A DNA stretch of 44,648 nt from JBBSMX01 sp038232935 (GCA_038232935.1 JBBSMX010000020.1:1-44648), one strand, 5' to 3'. Positions 1 to 10,261 are shown, numbered from the stretch's first letter. Program-made: numbers and translations. The notes: generated from the sequence alone by a model not told the origin.

Positions 1-141
1 GTCGAGCGGCTCGTGGGGTGGCTCAAGGAGCACCGGAGCCTCGCGACGCGGTTCGACAAAACGGCAGCGTCGTTCTTGGCGATGGTGAAGCTGGCCTGCA
101 TCCGGCGGCTTCTCCGCGCCGCGTTTCCGTACACAGCCTAG
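1..141 (+). CDS. IS5-like transposase, C-terminal end (partial, enters from left edge)
   Basis: Frame 1 is open from the first base to TAG at 139-141 and encodes 46 residues beginning VERLVGWLKEHR. It then reads RFDKTAASFLAMVKLA and ends in a basic tail. The order 'VER..WLK..R.L..R.DKTA..FLAMV.LA' is the usual C-terminus of IS5-family DDE transposases, with the catalytic Glu in the VER motif. The rest of the element lies outside the window, so intactness cannot be judged. I could not recognise a terminal inverted repeat in the bases after the stop. Family assignment is from motif memory; membership of a particular IS5 subgroup is not claimed. Confidence 0.75.
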   Translation, partial: VERLVGWLKEHRSLATRFDKTAASFLAMVKLACIRRLLRAAFPYTA

Positions 142-339
142 TCGAGATCTCGTGGGCGAAATGGTTGGCTGGGGGAGTGTACTAATGGTGCCGGTCTATG
201 GGCTGGCCGCGATGAAGTGGGTTTACCGCGGGGATGGGTTGAGATCAGGCTGAGGTGGCTCGCGCTGATGAACCTGTACTACGGCGCGCTGATGCTGGGC
301 ATGGCGGCCGTCCTCAGCGTGGCCTTTCTGCTGCTGTGA
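142..339 (+). pseudogene. possible 3' stump of a membrane-protein gene next to the IS element
   Basis: After the transposase stop the same frame stays open to TGA at 337-339. The last 34 or so codons read like genuine protein: a basic stretch EIRLRWLALMNLYYGALM followed by a hydrophobic helix ending AVLSVAFLLL. There is no convincing start codon; GTG at 217 and ATG at 268 are possible but would give only a tiny peptide. I read it as the C-terminal end of a membrane protein cut by the insertion sequence, with bases 142 to about 230 including the IS end. It could equally be chance open frame in GC-rich DNA. The rest of the gap to 405 shows nothing further. Confidence 0.3.
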
Positions 340-404
340 GGGGATCGAGACGAGAACCGTCGCGTATGACTGGTCCCCTCTCTTTTCACCCTGCCTTTCC
401 TGTT

Positions 405-1715
405 ATGGCTTCTCGGAACCTCTCGCTGGCTCTCGCTGCACTCGTACTGCTCGCTGCCGCAGGCTGCCAACTCGAAAAACGCTCCGACCGTTCGGACGAG
501 GGCGTTCCCGCCACGCGCACATCCGACTCCGAGGTCACCGTGTTCGGCGGGTACGAGCCGCCGCCGACTGAGGCCGACATCGATCAGGGCCGCCGCGATA
601 CGTCGTGGCGCGGCTTTACGATGGGCGACACGGACTTCCGCGTGGATACGACGACCACGACATCGAGGTCGGACACGATGGGAGTCCGCACGCCGCGCCC
701 GGTCCGCGTAGACTCCGCGGCCTATGCCCGCGCCCTACGTCTCCCGCTCTCCGGTGACACCGACGGGCCGTCTGTTACCTACACGCAGATCCTCCTCGAC
801 CGCGCCCGCTTCTCGCCCGGCCAGATCGACGGGAAGTGGGGGCAGAACACGGAGAAGGCGATCTTCTGGCTCCAACGCCGCGAAGGGCTCCCCGCGAGCG
901 GCACGCTCGACCGGGCCACGCTCCGGCGGCTCGTCCAACTCGCCGAGGCCCCAGCGATGCCCGAGGCGCTCGTCGTCCTGCACACGCTGACGGCGGACGA
1001 GGTCGAAGGGCCGTTCCAGCCCATCCCCGACGATCCCTACGCACAGGCAGAGATGGACCGCCTCGGATATACGAGTCTGAGCGAGAAGCTCGGCGAGGCG
1101 TTCCACGCCGCTCCGGCCCTCCTCCGGTCACTCAACCAGAACCGTTCGCTCGACAGCCTGAGCGCGGGGGACACACTCCGTGTTCCGTCACTTTCGCCGC
1201 GTGAGCGTTCCGGAGCGGGGGCCGCCGCGCGCCTCGTCGTCTCGGACGGCGGGCGCTACCTCCACGCCCTCGACGCGACTGGGCGAATCATCTACCACTT
1301 CCCCGCCGTGCTCGGGGCTTCCTACGACCCCTCGCCGACCGATACCCTCGAGATCACGAGCGTCGTGGATTACCCCGGCTGGCACTACCAGCCTAGCATC
1401 CTCGCCCACGTGGACGACAGCGAAAAGGACGCGCACATTCCGCCCGGCCCGAATAACGCCGTCGGCGTGGAGTGGATCGGGCTCTCGAAAGAGCACTACG
1501 GCATCCATGGCACGGCTGAGCCCGCTACCATCGGGCATACCGTATCGGCAGGGTGTGTCCGCCTCACAAACTGGGATGCGCAGACACTCTCGCGTCTCGT
1601 GAGTACCGGCACGCCCGTAGCCTTCCGCGACGTGAATGGGTCGGGTGCCCAGCCCTCGGCTCCTGCGACCTCGACCCCGGCAGACACGGCGGCGGCGGAC
1701 ACGACCTCGGCCTGA
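405..1715 (+). CDS. L,D-transpeptidase (YkuD) lipoprotein with peptidoglycan-binding domain
   Basis: Predicted 436-residue outer-envelope lipoprotein that would cross-link peptidoglycan or attach proteins to it by L,D-transpeptidation. A hydrophobic signal ends in the lipobox LAAAGC (Cys21). Residues about 127-175 form a PG_binding_1 domain (RFSPGQIDGKWG, then AIFWLQRREGLPASG). About 222-265 looks LysM-like (LLRSLNQN..SLSAGDTLRVP). The C-terminal YkuD domain has His368 in GIHG and the nucleophile Cys384 in SAGCVRL, spaced as in the family; the usual SHGC is SAGC here. The start at 405 was chosen because an in-frame upstream extension to 255 lacks any signal and would bury the signal peptide. 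It is convergent with the M23 lipoprotein, whose residues after the lipobox are nearly the same. Confidence 0.9.
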   Translation: MASRNLSLALAALVLLAAAGCQLEKRSDRSDEGVPATRTSDSEVTVFGGYEPPPTEADIDQGRRDTSWRGFTMGDTDFRVDTTTTTSRSDTMGVRTPRPVRVDSAAYARALRLPLSGDTDGPSVTYTQILLDRARFSPGQIDGKWGQNTEKAIFWLQRREGLPASGTLDRATLRRLVQLAEAPAMPEALVVLHTLTADEVEGPFQPIPDDPYAQAEMDRLGYTSLSEKLGEAFHAAPALLRSLNQNRSLDSLSAGDTLRVPSLSPRERSGAGAAARLVVSDGGRYLHALDATGRIIYHFPAVLGASYDPSPTDTLEITSVVDYPGWHYQPSILAHVDDSEKDAHIPPGPNNAVGVEWIGLSKEHYGIHGTAEPATIGHTVSAGCVRLTNWDAQTLSRLVSTGTPVAFRDVNGSGAQPSAPATSTPADTAAADTTSA

Positions 1716-1717
1716 GT

Positions 1718-1758
1718 CCCGCTCGCTCCTGTGTGGTCAGTCGCTGTGCAGGAGCGGG
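1718..1758. terminator. hairpin between convergent lipoprotein genes
   Basis: GCTCCTG at 1725-1731 pairs with CAGGAGC at 1749-1755, and the arms can extend weakly with CCCGCTC and GCGGG. It lies across the 21-base gap between the two convergent stop codons and runs into the end of the M23 gene. A bidirectional terminator is plausible, but the stem is short and there is no U-tract. Confidence 0.35.
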
Positions 1759-2468
1759 TAGGGGTTGACCGGCTCGCCGTCCCAGAACTGCGTCGAGTCC
1801 GCGACGGTCCAGATGGCGAAGTGGAGGTGGGTGTTGCCCGGCGCGGCGTTCCCGCTGTCCCCGACCGTAGCGATCTGTTCGCCCCGCGCGACGGTCTGCC
1901 CGGCGGCGAGGCCGGGATGGTAGCTGTCGAGGTGCGCGTAGTAATAGACCGTGCGGCCGTCCGGGGCGAGTTGGTAGATCGTCAGGCCGCCTCGCTCGCT
2001 CGTGAACAGCCGGAGGATGCGGCCGGGGGCCGCAGCCAGCACCGGCGTCCCACGCGGGGCGAGGATGTCGATGGCGTTGTGGACACGGCCTTTCCCCCGC
2101 GCGTCGGAGTACGTGTCGAACAACTCGTCCGGCGCGATATCCTTCACCGGGACGACGAGGCTGGAAGCAGGCGCGAGGATGGATGGGGCCGCGGTGCCTT
2201 CGACCTCGACACTCGGAGGGTTTGCGCGCGGATTCGGTGCGGCGGAGTCGGGCGGAGCCGTAGGGAGACGTGCGCTGGAGTCGCGGCGTGCGGTGAAGAT
2301 CACGCGGCTCGTCGAGTCGTCCGGCGGCACGTCGAACGCGCCGCTCTCGAGCGTCGAGTCCGCCTCGGTGAAGCGGACGAGCGGGTCGGCGTCGGAGCGC
2401 CGCTCGATCTTGCAGGCGGCGAGGCCGACGACAAGCGTGAGGAGGCAGAGGGAACGAAGGCCAGTCAT
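1737..2468 (-). CDS. M23-family metallopeptidase lipoprotein
   Basis: A 243-residue lipoprotein with a lipobox ending LAAC (Cys19), a Pro/Ala/Asp-rich linker to about residue 100, and a C-terminal peptidase M23 (LytM-type) domain. Zinc ligands are visible as H130-N-A-I-D134 in place of the more common HxGxD, and H214-L-H216 in GNTHLHFAIW. The GDSGN segment before HLHF is also typical. It would cleave peptide cross-links in the periplasm or be a LytM-type activator. The zinc residues are all present, so an active enzyme is likely. The residues after Cys19 (KIERRSD) mirror those of the neighbouring L,D-transpeptidase (QLEKRSD). A perfect hairpin ends two bases upstream of the ATG. Confidence 0.9.
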   Translation of the reverse strand: MTGLRSLCLLTLVVGLAACKIERRSDADPLVRFTEADSTLESGAFDVPPDDSTSRVIFTARRDSSARLPTAPPDSAAPNPRANPPSVEVEGTAAPSILAPASSLVVPVKDIAPDELFDTYSDARGKGRVHNAIDILAPRGTPVLAAAPGRILRLFTSERGGLTIYQLAPDGRTVYYYAHLDSYHPGLAAGQTVARGEQIATVGDSGNAAPGNTHLHFAIWTVADSTQFWDGEPVNPYPLLHSD

Positions 2469-2470
2469 GA

Positions 2471-2499
2471 GTAGGGGCGGGTTTGAAACCCGCCCCTAC
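2471..2499. repeat. perfect 14-bp inverted repeat (GTAGGGGCG family), two bases before the M23 start codon
   Basis: GTAGGGGCGGGTTT at 2471-2484, one base, then its exact complement at 2486-2499. Related arms with the same outer GTAGGGGCG core occur at 6534-6562 and 20884-20910. It sits between the end of PEP carboxykinase and the start of the M23 gene, both on the minus strand. In a read-through transcript it would end the first gene and place a stem right at the ribosome-binding region of the second. Confidence 0.85.
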
Positions 2500-2538
2500 G
2501 ATACGGCGCTGCGGCAGGGCCGGGCAACAGGGGAAACC

Positions 2539-4146
<1,608 letters not shown>

Positions 4147-4331
4147 GAGGTTGCAGTTCGGATGGAGGGGACGTCAACGTCGGGGGCTGCAGAAGCGCTT
4201 CCAGACGCACGGCATCAGCGAGGGCGGAGGCAAACGAGCCGCTGGCACGGCACAAGAGAGAGCGTCAGGTGGATCTCGTAGAGAATAGTGCCTGAACGGA
4301 ACGGGCGAGCCCGACGTTTCTGAAATCGTGT

Positions 4332-4339
4332 CAAAGTTA
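4332..4339 (-). promoter_or_regulatory. candidate -7 box TAACTTTG for pckA
   Basis: On the minus strand this reads TAACTTTG, an exact match to the Bacteroidota TAnnTTTG element. It lies in the 331-base divergent gap between pckA and the GWxTD gene, 185 bases before the pckA ATG. No TTG-type -33 box is clear at the expected distance. The remainder of the gap (4147-4331 and 4341-4432) shows no other feature I can support. Confidence 0.35.
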
Positions 4340-4432
4340 CGGCCAGCACACGGTTGGGTGGGCATGCTCGACCGCTGGGTCCTTTGGAGGGACCGTTCAC
4401 GTTCGTACTATGGCCGGCACCCCAACCGTTGA

Positions 4433-4440
4433 TACCTTTA
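4433..4440 (+). promoter_or_regulatory. candidate -7 box TACCTTTA for the GWxTD gene
   Basis: TACCTTTA ends 37 bases before the ATG at 4478. It belongs to the set of TAYCTTYC-like octamers found at similar distances before other starts in the window. Confidence 0.4.
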
Positions 4441-4477
4441 CATTTCCGCCTCCACGCCCCTTTCGCTTGCCGCCCTC

Positions 4478-5914
4478 ATGGTCTTGCTACGCTCCCTCTG
4501 CGGCCTCGCTTGTGCCCTCCTCGTGGCTGAAACGGTGGCGGGCCAGGCCCCCAAGCTGCCCCTCCAGCTTGACGTCGACTACGCGACCTTCCAGTACGAC
4601 GAGGCGAACTCCCTCGTCGAGACCTACCTCGCGTTCGAGGCCAGCTCGCTGCCCTACGTCCGGGCCGTCGAGGGCTACGAGGTCGCGCTTCCGGTCGTCG
4701 TCGCCCTCCGGCGCTCGGCGGCATCGGGGCCGCCGCAGGCCTCTGATGCCTTCGTCTTCGCCGACACCCTCGCCCTCCGGTTCGCCGTGGCCGACACGGC
4801 CGGGCTCGTGCAGGGGCAGTACTTCGTCCAGCAGGTGCGGGCCGCCGTCCCCCCCGGCGAGTACGAGCTCGAGGTCACGGTGCCGGGGGACTCCGCCACG
4901 GACCGGCCGAACTTCCGCGCCACGCCCGGCGACATCACCGTCCCCGACTTCGCCACGGCCGACGAAGCGGACCGGGCGATGCTCTCGGACATCACGCTCG
5001 CCTCCGCCATCGGCCGTTCCGAGGAGAAGACGGCCCCGTTCTATAAAAACGGCCTCCTCGTCCAGCCTAATCCGAACGGCCTCTTCGGGCAGGGCCTCCC
5101 GACGCTCTATTACTACGCCGAGGCGTACGGGCTCGGCGACGCGGTTGACACGGGCACGTACACGCTCTTCACCTACCTCGCGCCTTCGAACGTCGCCGCC
5201 CCGATGGAGGGCTACCAGCAGCGCTCCGAGCGGGAGACGCGCCCGATTGACGTGGTCGTTGGCTCCTTCGACCTGCGGGGGATGCAGAGCGGGGCGTATT
5301 TCCTCCGGATCGTCTTGCTGAACGAGAACAACGAGGCGCTCGCGGAGCAGAGCCGGAAGTTCTACGTCTACAACCCGAACGTCGCCGCGCCCGTCGCCGC
5401 AGTGGCCGACCAGTCGTACGAGGCGAACCTCTACGCGGTGATGCCGGAGGCGGAGGTCGAGGACAACCTCCTCCACGCGGAGGTGCTCGCCACGGGCCGC
5501 GAGCGCGATCAGATCCGCCGGCTCTCCACCCTCGACGCCAAGCGGGACTTCCTGGCCGAGTTCTGGCGCAAGCGGGACGAGGACCCCGCGACGCCCATCA
5601 ACGAAGCTCGTCTCCGGTTCTACGAACGCATCCAGTACACCAACGACCGCTACTCGACCTCCCAAACCGAGGGGTGGAAGACGGATCGGGGGCGCACCGT
5701 GCTCAAATACGGCCTCCCCTCACAGGTCAACCCGACGCTTTACGACAACGAGTCGCTCCCGTATGAGACGTGGGAATACGACAACATCCCCGGTTCCGGC
5801 CGTGCTACTTTCGTCTTCGTGGACCGCATCGGCTTCGGCGATTTCGAGCTGATCCATTCGACCGTGACCGGCGAGGTGAGCATGCCGGACTGGCAGCAGC
5901 AACTCCGGCGGTGA
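4478..5914 (+). CDS. GWxTD domain-containing exported protein
   Basis: A 478-residue exported protein with an N-terminal signal peptide cleaved near VAGQAP (about residue 23). It ends with a GWxTD domain: residues 399-403 read GWKTD in the context QTEGWKTDRGRTVLKYG, followed by the conserved YETWEYDNIPGSGRATFVFVD block. GWxTD domains are known mainly from Bacteroidota and related phyla, and their biochemical role is not established. The middle part (AVAAPMEGYQQ.., VVVGSFDLRGMQSGAYFLRI) looks like beta-sandwich repeats. Its stop codon overlaps the GTG start of the TsaC gene (GTGA), so the two are probably co-translated. Candidate promoter at 4433-4440. Confidence 0.85.
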   Translation: MVLLRSLCGLACALLVAETVAGQAPKLPLQLDVDYATFQYDEANSLVETYLAFEASSLPYVRAVEGYEVALPVVVALRRSAASGPPQASDAFVFADTLALRFAVADTAGLVQGQYFVQQVRAAVPPGEYELEVTVPGDSATDRPNFRATPGDITVPDFATADEADRAMLSDITLASAIGRSEEKTAPFYKNGLLVQPNPNGLFGQGLPTLYYYAEAYGLGDAVDTGTYTLFTYLAPSNVAAPMEGYQQRSERETRPIDVVVGSFDLRGMQSGAYFLRIVLLNENNEALAEQSRKFYVYNPNVAAPVAAVADQSYEANLYAVMPEAEVEDNLLHAEVLATGRERDQIRRLSTLDAKRDFLAEFWRKRDEDPATPINEARLRFYERIQYTNDRYSTSQTEGWKTDRGRTVLKYGLPSQVNPTLYDNESLPYETWEYDNIPGSGRATFVFVDRIGFGDFELIHSTVTGEVSMPDWQQQLRR

Positions 5915-6537
5915 GCAGCGAAACGGGAGCAAGAGAACGGGCGGAGGAGGTCGAGCGCGCCGCTGAGGTCGTTCGCTCGGGCGGGGTGCTGGTCTATCCG
6001 ACCGAAACGGTCTACGGGCTCGGCTGCGATCCGCACGACGTCCGTGCCGTCGCCCGCGTCCGCGCCCTCAAAGGCCGCGACGCCGCCCAGCCCCTGCTGG
6101 CTCTCACGGACGAGTGGTTGCGTGTGGCGCGCTGGATCGCCGGTGTGACGGAGGTCCACCACCGTCTCATGGGGCACACCCCGTCCCTCCCCGTGACGCT
6201 CGTCTTCGAGGCGACCGCCGACGCGCCGCCCGCCCTCGTCAGCGGCGACGGTCGGATCGGGTTGCGACGGACGCCGGACCCCTTCTGCCGCGCCCTCATC
6301 GCCGCCGCCGATACGCCGATCCTGTCGACCTCGGCCAACCGCGCCGGCCACCCGCCCGCCCACCGCTTCGCCGACCTCGACCCGGCCGTACACGGGGCCG
6401 TGGACTACGCTGCGGATGCCGGGCGCGACCTCGGCGGGACGCCTTCGACGGTGGTCGGGGTGGAGGCCGGCCGGCTCGTCGTTCTGCGCGAGGGTGCGGT
6501 GGACACCGCCACGTTGTGGGAGATTGCCGGAGCGTAG
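5911..6537 (+). CDS. L-threonylcarbamoyladenylate synthase (TsaC/Sua5/YrdC family)
   Basis: Makes threonylcarbamoyl-AMP from threonine, bicarbonate and ATP, the first step of t6A modification of ANN-decoding tRNAs. At 208 residues it is a single YrdC domain, like TsaC rather than the two-domain Sua5. Seen: VLVYPTETVYGLGCD near the start, ALKGRD, SLPVTLVF, and STSANRAGHPP. The start GTG at 5911 overlaps the preceding TGA (GTGA). The frame is open further upstream inside the GWxTD gene, but those codons translate to Arg-rich shadow sequence, so the longer start was rejected. A hairpin of the GTAGGGGCG family contains its stop codon. Confidence 0.9.
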   Translation: MSSETGARERAEEVERAAEVVRSGGVLVYPTETVYGLGCDPHDVRAVARVRALKGRDAAQPLLALTDEWLRVARWIAGVTEVHHRLMGHTPSLPVTLVFEATADAPPALVSGDGRIGLRRTPDPFCRALIAAADTPILSTSANRAGHPPAHRFADLDPAVHGAVDYAADAGRDLGGTPSTVVGVEAGRLVVLREGAVDTATLWEIAGA

Positions 6538-6562
6538 GGGTGACCCTCGTGGTCGCCCCGAC
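6534..6562. repeat. imperfect GTAGGGGCG-family hairpin at the tsaC stop codon
   Basis: GTAGGGGTGACC (6534-6545) pairs with GGTCGCCCCGAC (6551-6562) with one mismatch and one G-T pair around a five-base loop. The TAG stop of the TsaC gene is inside the left arm. Likely acts as a terminator for the GWxTD-TsaC pair. Confidence 0.65.
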
Positions 6563-6639
6563 GGCAGAGAAGGGAGACGAGGCGCTGTCGATTCGTTCGC
6601 TCTTCGGTTCTTCGTTTCACCCCGTCTGTGGCTCCGGGT

Positions 6640-6647
6640 TAACTTCG
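6640..6647 (+). promoter_or_regulatory. candidate -7 box TAACTTCG for asnS
   Basis: TAACTTCG ends 32 bases before the asnS ATG, in line with the distance seen for similar octamers elsewhere in the window. Confidence 0.35.
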
Positions 6648-6679
6648 GGCGCCCGTTTCCCCCGCACCCCTCCACGTCC

Positions 6680-8188
6680 ATGACCGACCCGTTCACCCCC
6701 ATCCGCGACCTCGCCGCCCACGAGGGCGAGGCCATCACCCTCGCTGGCTGGCTCTACAACAAGCGAGGCTCGAAAGGGCTCTACTTCCTCGTCCTCCGCG
6801 ACGGGACCGGGCTGGTGCAGTGCGTCGTCAACGAGGAACAGGTGGACACCGCGAGCTTCGAGGCGGCGTCCGAGGCGACGCAGGAGAGCGCGCTCCGCAT
6901 CATGGGCACCGTCGTCGCCGACGAGCGGCAGGTAGGTGGCTTCGAGGTGCAGGCGACGGCGGCGGTGCTGTTGAGCAAGGCGGAGGACTACCCGATCACG
7001 CCGAAGGCGCACGGCGTCGAGTTTCTCTCGAACAACCGGCACCTCTGGCTGCGCTCGCAGCGCCAGTGGGCCATCATGCGCGTCCGCAACCGGATCATCC
7101 AGTCGATCCACGCCTACTTCCAGGCGTCCGGCTTCATCCAGATGGACCCGCCGATCCTGACGGGCAACGCTGTCGAAGGCACGAGCACGCTCTTCGAGCT
7201 CGACTACTTCGACGAGCCCGCCTACCTCACCCAGAGCGGCCAGCTCTACGGCGAGGCGATGGCGATGGCCCACGGCAAGATCTACACGTTCGGCCCGACG
7301 TTCCGCGCCGAGAAGTCGAAGACCCGGAGGCACCTCACCGAGTTCTGGATGATCGAGCCGGAGATGGCGTTCTACGACCTCGACATGGACATGGAGGTGG
7401 CCGAGGAACTGCTCGCGCGGATCGCGAAAGACGTGCTGGCGCAGTGCTCCGACGAGCTGGCGATATTGGAGCGCGACACGGCGGCGCTCGCGAAGGCGGC
7501 CGAGGGCGGCTTCCCGCGCGTCCACTACTCCGAGGCCGTCGAGATCATCACGAGCGAGGCCACGCAGCAGATGCTCGACCGCGAGATCGCCGACCTCGAG
7601 GCGGAGCAACGTGCGCTGGAGGCGGAGCGCGACGATGACCGCGCCCGCTACAACAGCGTCAAAAAGGGCGAGAAGCGGCGGATCGACGCGCGCGAGATCG
7701 AGATCAACGGGCGGCTCGAAGAGATCGAAGAAGCCCTCCGCAACCTCCCGCAGTGGAAGGAGAGCGCCGCGAAGTTCGCGTGGGGCAGCGACTTCGGCGG
7801 CTCCGACGAGACCGTGCTCACGCGCCACTACGACCGGCCCATCATCGTCCACCGCTTCCCCGCCGCCGTGAAGGCGTTCTACATGAAGCGCGACCCCGAC
7901 GACGACCGGCTCGCGCTCGGGATGGACGTGCTCGCGCCCGAGGGCTACGGCGAGATCGTCGGCGGCGGCGAACGAGCGACGGATCTCCAGTTTCTCGAAA
8001 GCCAGATCGCCGAGCACGGCCTCCCGCAGGAGGTGTTCGAGTGGTACCTCGACCTCCGGCGCTACGGCTCGGTGCCGCACGCGGGCTTCGGGCTCGGGCT
8101 GGAGCGGACGGTGGCGTGGGTCTGCGGTCTCCCGCACGTCCGCGAGACCATCCCCTTCCCGCGCCTCCTCGGCCGGCTCAACCCCTGA
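6680..8188 (+). CDS. asnS: asparaginyl-tRNA synthetase with coiled-coil insertion
   Basis: Charges tRNA-Asn. The 502-residue protein has an N-terminal OB-fold (GWLYNKRGSKGLYFLVLRDG), class II motif 2 in FGPTFRAEKSKTRRHL (about 206-221) and motif 3 in GFGLGLERTVAWV (about 470). It closes with ETIPFPRLLGRLNP, the AsnRS rather than AspRS type of ending. Between motifs 2 and 3 there is a charged, probably coiled-coil insertion at residues about 301-358, with REIADLEAEQRALEAERDD, then EKRRIDAREIEINGRLEEI. E. coli AsnRS (466 residues) lacks such a segment; longer forms are known in Bacteroidota. The start ATG at 6680 gives MTDPFTPIRDL; the in-frame region upstream is shadow of the TsaC gene. Confidence 0.93.
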   Translation: MTDPFTPIRDLAAHEGEAITLAGWLYNKRGSKGLYFLVLRDGTGLVQCVVNEEQVDTASFEAASEATQESALRIMGTVVADERQVGGFEVQATAAVLLSKAEDYPITPKAHGVEFLSNNRHLWLRSQRQWAIMRVRNRIIQSIHAYFQASGFIQMDPPILTGNAVEGTSTLFELDYFDEPAYLTQSGQLYGEAMAMAHGKIYTFGPTFRAEKSKTRRHLTEFWMIEPEMAFYDLDMDMEVAEELLARIAKDVLAQCSDELAILERDTAALAKAAEGGFPRVHYSEAVEIITSEATQQMLDREIADLEAEQRALEAERDDDRARYNSVKKGEKRRIDAREIEINGRLEEIEEALRNLPQWKESAAKFAWGSDFGGSDETVLTRHYDRPIIVHRFPAAVKAFYMKRDPDDDRLALGMDVLAPEGYGEIVGGGERATDLQFLESQIAEHGLPQEVFEWYLDLRRYGSVPHAGFGLGLERTVAWVCGLPHVRETIPFPRLLGRLNP

Positions 8189-8271
8189 CGTATCAGTTTC
8201 GGTGGGTTGGTACGTTGTGGAAGTCGCGCCGCGTGCGTGTTCCTTCCTGCCCACCCCTTGCCTATCCTATC

Positions 8272-8997
8272 ATGCGTCGATTCGCTTTCTTCTCCGCCGC
8301 CCTGTTACTCGCCCTGCCTGCAATGGCTCAACCCTCCGATCCCGCCCTCCCCCGATCCTCCGATCTCCGCACCGTGACGGTCAGCGCCGTCGGGACGGTG
8401 GACGTGGAGCCGGACGAAGCCACCGTCCAGTTCGCCGTGGTGACGCGGGCGGCGACGGCGGATGCCGCGCGCCAGCAGAACGCCCAGGCCGCCGAGCAGG
8501 CGATGGACGCCGTCCGCGCCCTCGGCATCGAGGATCGGAAGATCCAACTCCTCAACCTCCGGCTCGACGAGGAGTGGGACTACCGCAACAACGAGCGCAT
8601 CCTCAAAGGCTACATCGCCCGCCGCGACGTGAAGGTGGTGATCGAGGATCTCGACCTCGTGCCCCAACTCGTTGCCGAGGTCGTGCAGCAGGGGGCAAAC
8701 GAGCTAAATGGCATCCAGTACGGCCTCCAGAACCGCGACGCCGTCGAGGACGAAGCGCTTCAGGCCGCCATCGCTCGCGCGCAGGAGAAAGCACGGCTGA
8801 TGGCCGGGGCGCTCGGGGCCGAGCTCGGCCGCGTTGTGCAAGTCACCGAGGGGGGCGTCCAGTTCCCCCAGCCGCCGCCCGTCATGTTCGCCCGCGCCGA
8901 GATGGCGATGGACCAGAGCGAGAGCAATCCCGGAGCCTACGCCGCCGGCGAGATCACCGTCCGCGCGACGGTCACCGTCACGTTCGAACTCGACTAA
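8272..8997 (+). CDS. SIMPL domain (DUF541) exported protein
   Basis: A 241-residue protein with a signal peptide (MRRFAFFSAALLLALPAMAQ) and a SIMPL/DUF541 domain. Typical features are TVTVSAVGTVDVEPDEATVQ at the start of the mature part, repeated Ala/Gln-rich helix QQNAQAAEQAMDAVRALGI, a GYIARRDVKV block, GIQYGLQN, and the C-terminal EITVRATVTVTFEL. The family is periplasmic or outer-envelope, sometimes linked to stress resistance; its exact function is unsettled. The start at 8272 is the only one giving a signal peptide. Confidence 0.88.
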   Translation: MRRFAFFSAALLLALPAMAQPSDPALPRSSDLRTVTVSAVGTVDVEPDEATVQFAVVTRAATADAARQQNAQAAEQAMDAVRALGIEDRKIQLLNLRLDEEWDYRNNERILKGYIARRDVKVVIEDLDLVPQLVAEVVQQGANELNGIQYGLQNRDAVEDEALQAAIARAQEKARLMAGALGAELGRVVQVTEGGVQFPQPPPVMFARAEMAMDQSESNPGAYAAGEITVRATVTVTFELD

Positions 8998-9004
8998 CCC
9001 CGCT

Positions 9005-9484
9005 ATGCCTGCCTCTACCGACCTCGACTTCATGCGTCTGGCCATCGAGCAGGCCAAGCAGAGCGTGCGCGACGGGCAGAGCCCGTTCGGGGCCGTGATC
9101 GTCAAAGATGGCGAGGTCGTCTGCGCCGTGCACAACGTGGTGTGGGCGACGACCGACATCACCGCGCACGCCGAGGTCCACGCCCTCCGCGAGGCGTGCA
9201 AGCGGCTCGGCACGATCGATCTCGCCGGCTGCACGATCTACTCCTCGACGGAGCCCTGTCCGATGTGCTTCTCGGCCATCCACTGGGCCAACTGCGACCG
9301 GATTGTCTTCGGCACCTCCATCGCCGATGCTGACGCCGCGGGCTTCCGCGAGCTGTCGATCTCGAACGAGCAGATGAAATCACTCGGCGGCAGCGACGTG
9401 GCGGTTGAGGGCGGCGTGCTGCGCGACGAGGCGCAGGAAGCGTTCGACCTCTTCGCCGAGGTCAGCGAGGGCAAGCTGTACTGA
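9005..9484 (+). CDS. nucleoside/guanine deaminase-like zinc enzyme
   Basis: A 159-residue cytidine/deoxycytidylate deaminase-fold enzyme. The zinc site is complete: H55-A-E57 (HAEV) with the catalytic Glu, and C85-P-M-C88 (EPCPMC). The sequence SPFGAVIVKDGEVV, TDITAHAEVHALREAC and ADADAAGFREL looks closest to the GuaD-like guanine deaminases of about 156 residues rather than to the tRNA adenosine deaminase TadA. Substrate cannot be decided from sequence alone. It begins seven bases after the SIMPL gene stop and is probably co-transcribed with it. The same frame runs upstream but only through shadow sequence. Confidence 0.85.
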   Translation: MPASTDLDFMRLAIEQAKQSVRDGQSPFGAVIVKDGEVVCAVHNVVWATTDITAHAEVHALREACKRLGTIDLAGCTIYSSTEPCPMCFSAIHWANCDRIVFGTSIADADAAGFRELSISNEQMKSLGGSDVAVEGGVLRDEAQEAFDLFAEVSEGKLY

Positions 9485-9573
9485 AAGGGTGAAGTGAAAA
9501 GGGTGAAGCCGCTGGCCCGACCGGGAACGCTCGTCTTCCGACGTTCCCTTTACCCCTAATCCCTTTACCCTTT
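9485..9573. repeat. intergenic iterated-word hairpin
   Basis: The spacer starts with two copies of AAAGGGTGAAG-like words and ends with three CCCTTTACCC-like words of the opposite sense, so the two sides can fold back on each other. Inside is a perfect 7-bp pair GGGAACG (9523-9529) with CGTTCCC (9542-9548). It fills nearly the whole gap between the deaminase and the nitroreductase and could attenuate or terminate transcription. It is similar in style, though not in sequence, to the spacers at 14314-14400 and 21853-21918. Confidence 0.55.
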
Positions 9574-10248
<675 letters not shown>

Positions 10249-10261
10249 GGGCAGGATGCAA

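Noticed and set aside
255..404. Upstream extension of the L,D-transpeptidase
   Set aside because: It would place 50 Arg/Pro-rich residues before a clear lipoprotein signal.
5770..5910. Upstream extension of the TsaC gene inside the GWxTD gene
   Set aside because: Arg-rich shadow; the GTGA overlap gives a standard YrdC-domain start.
6617..8254. A 545-codon minus-strand open frame opposite asnS
   Set aside because: Antisense shadow of the synthetase gene.
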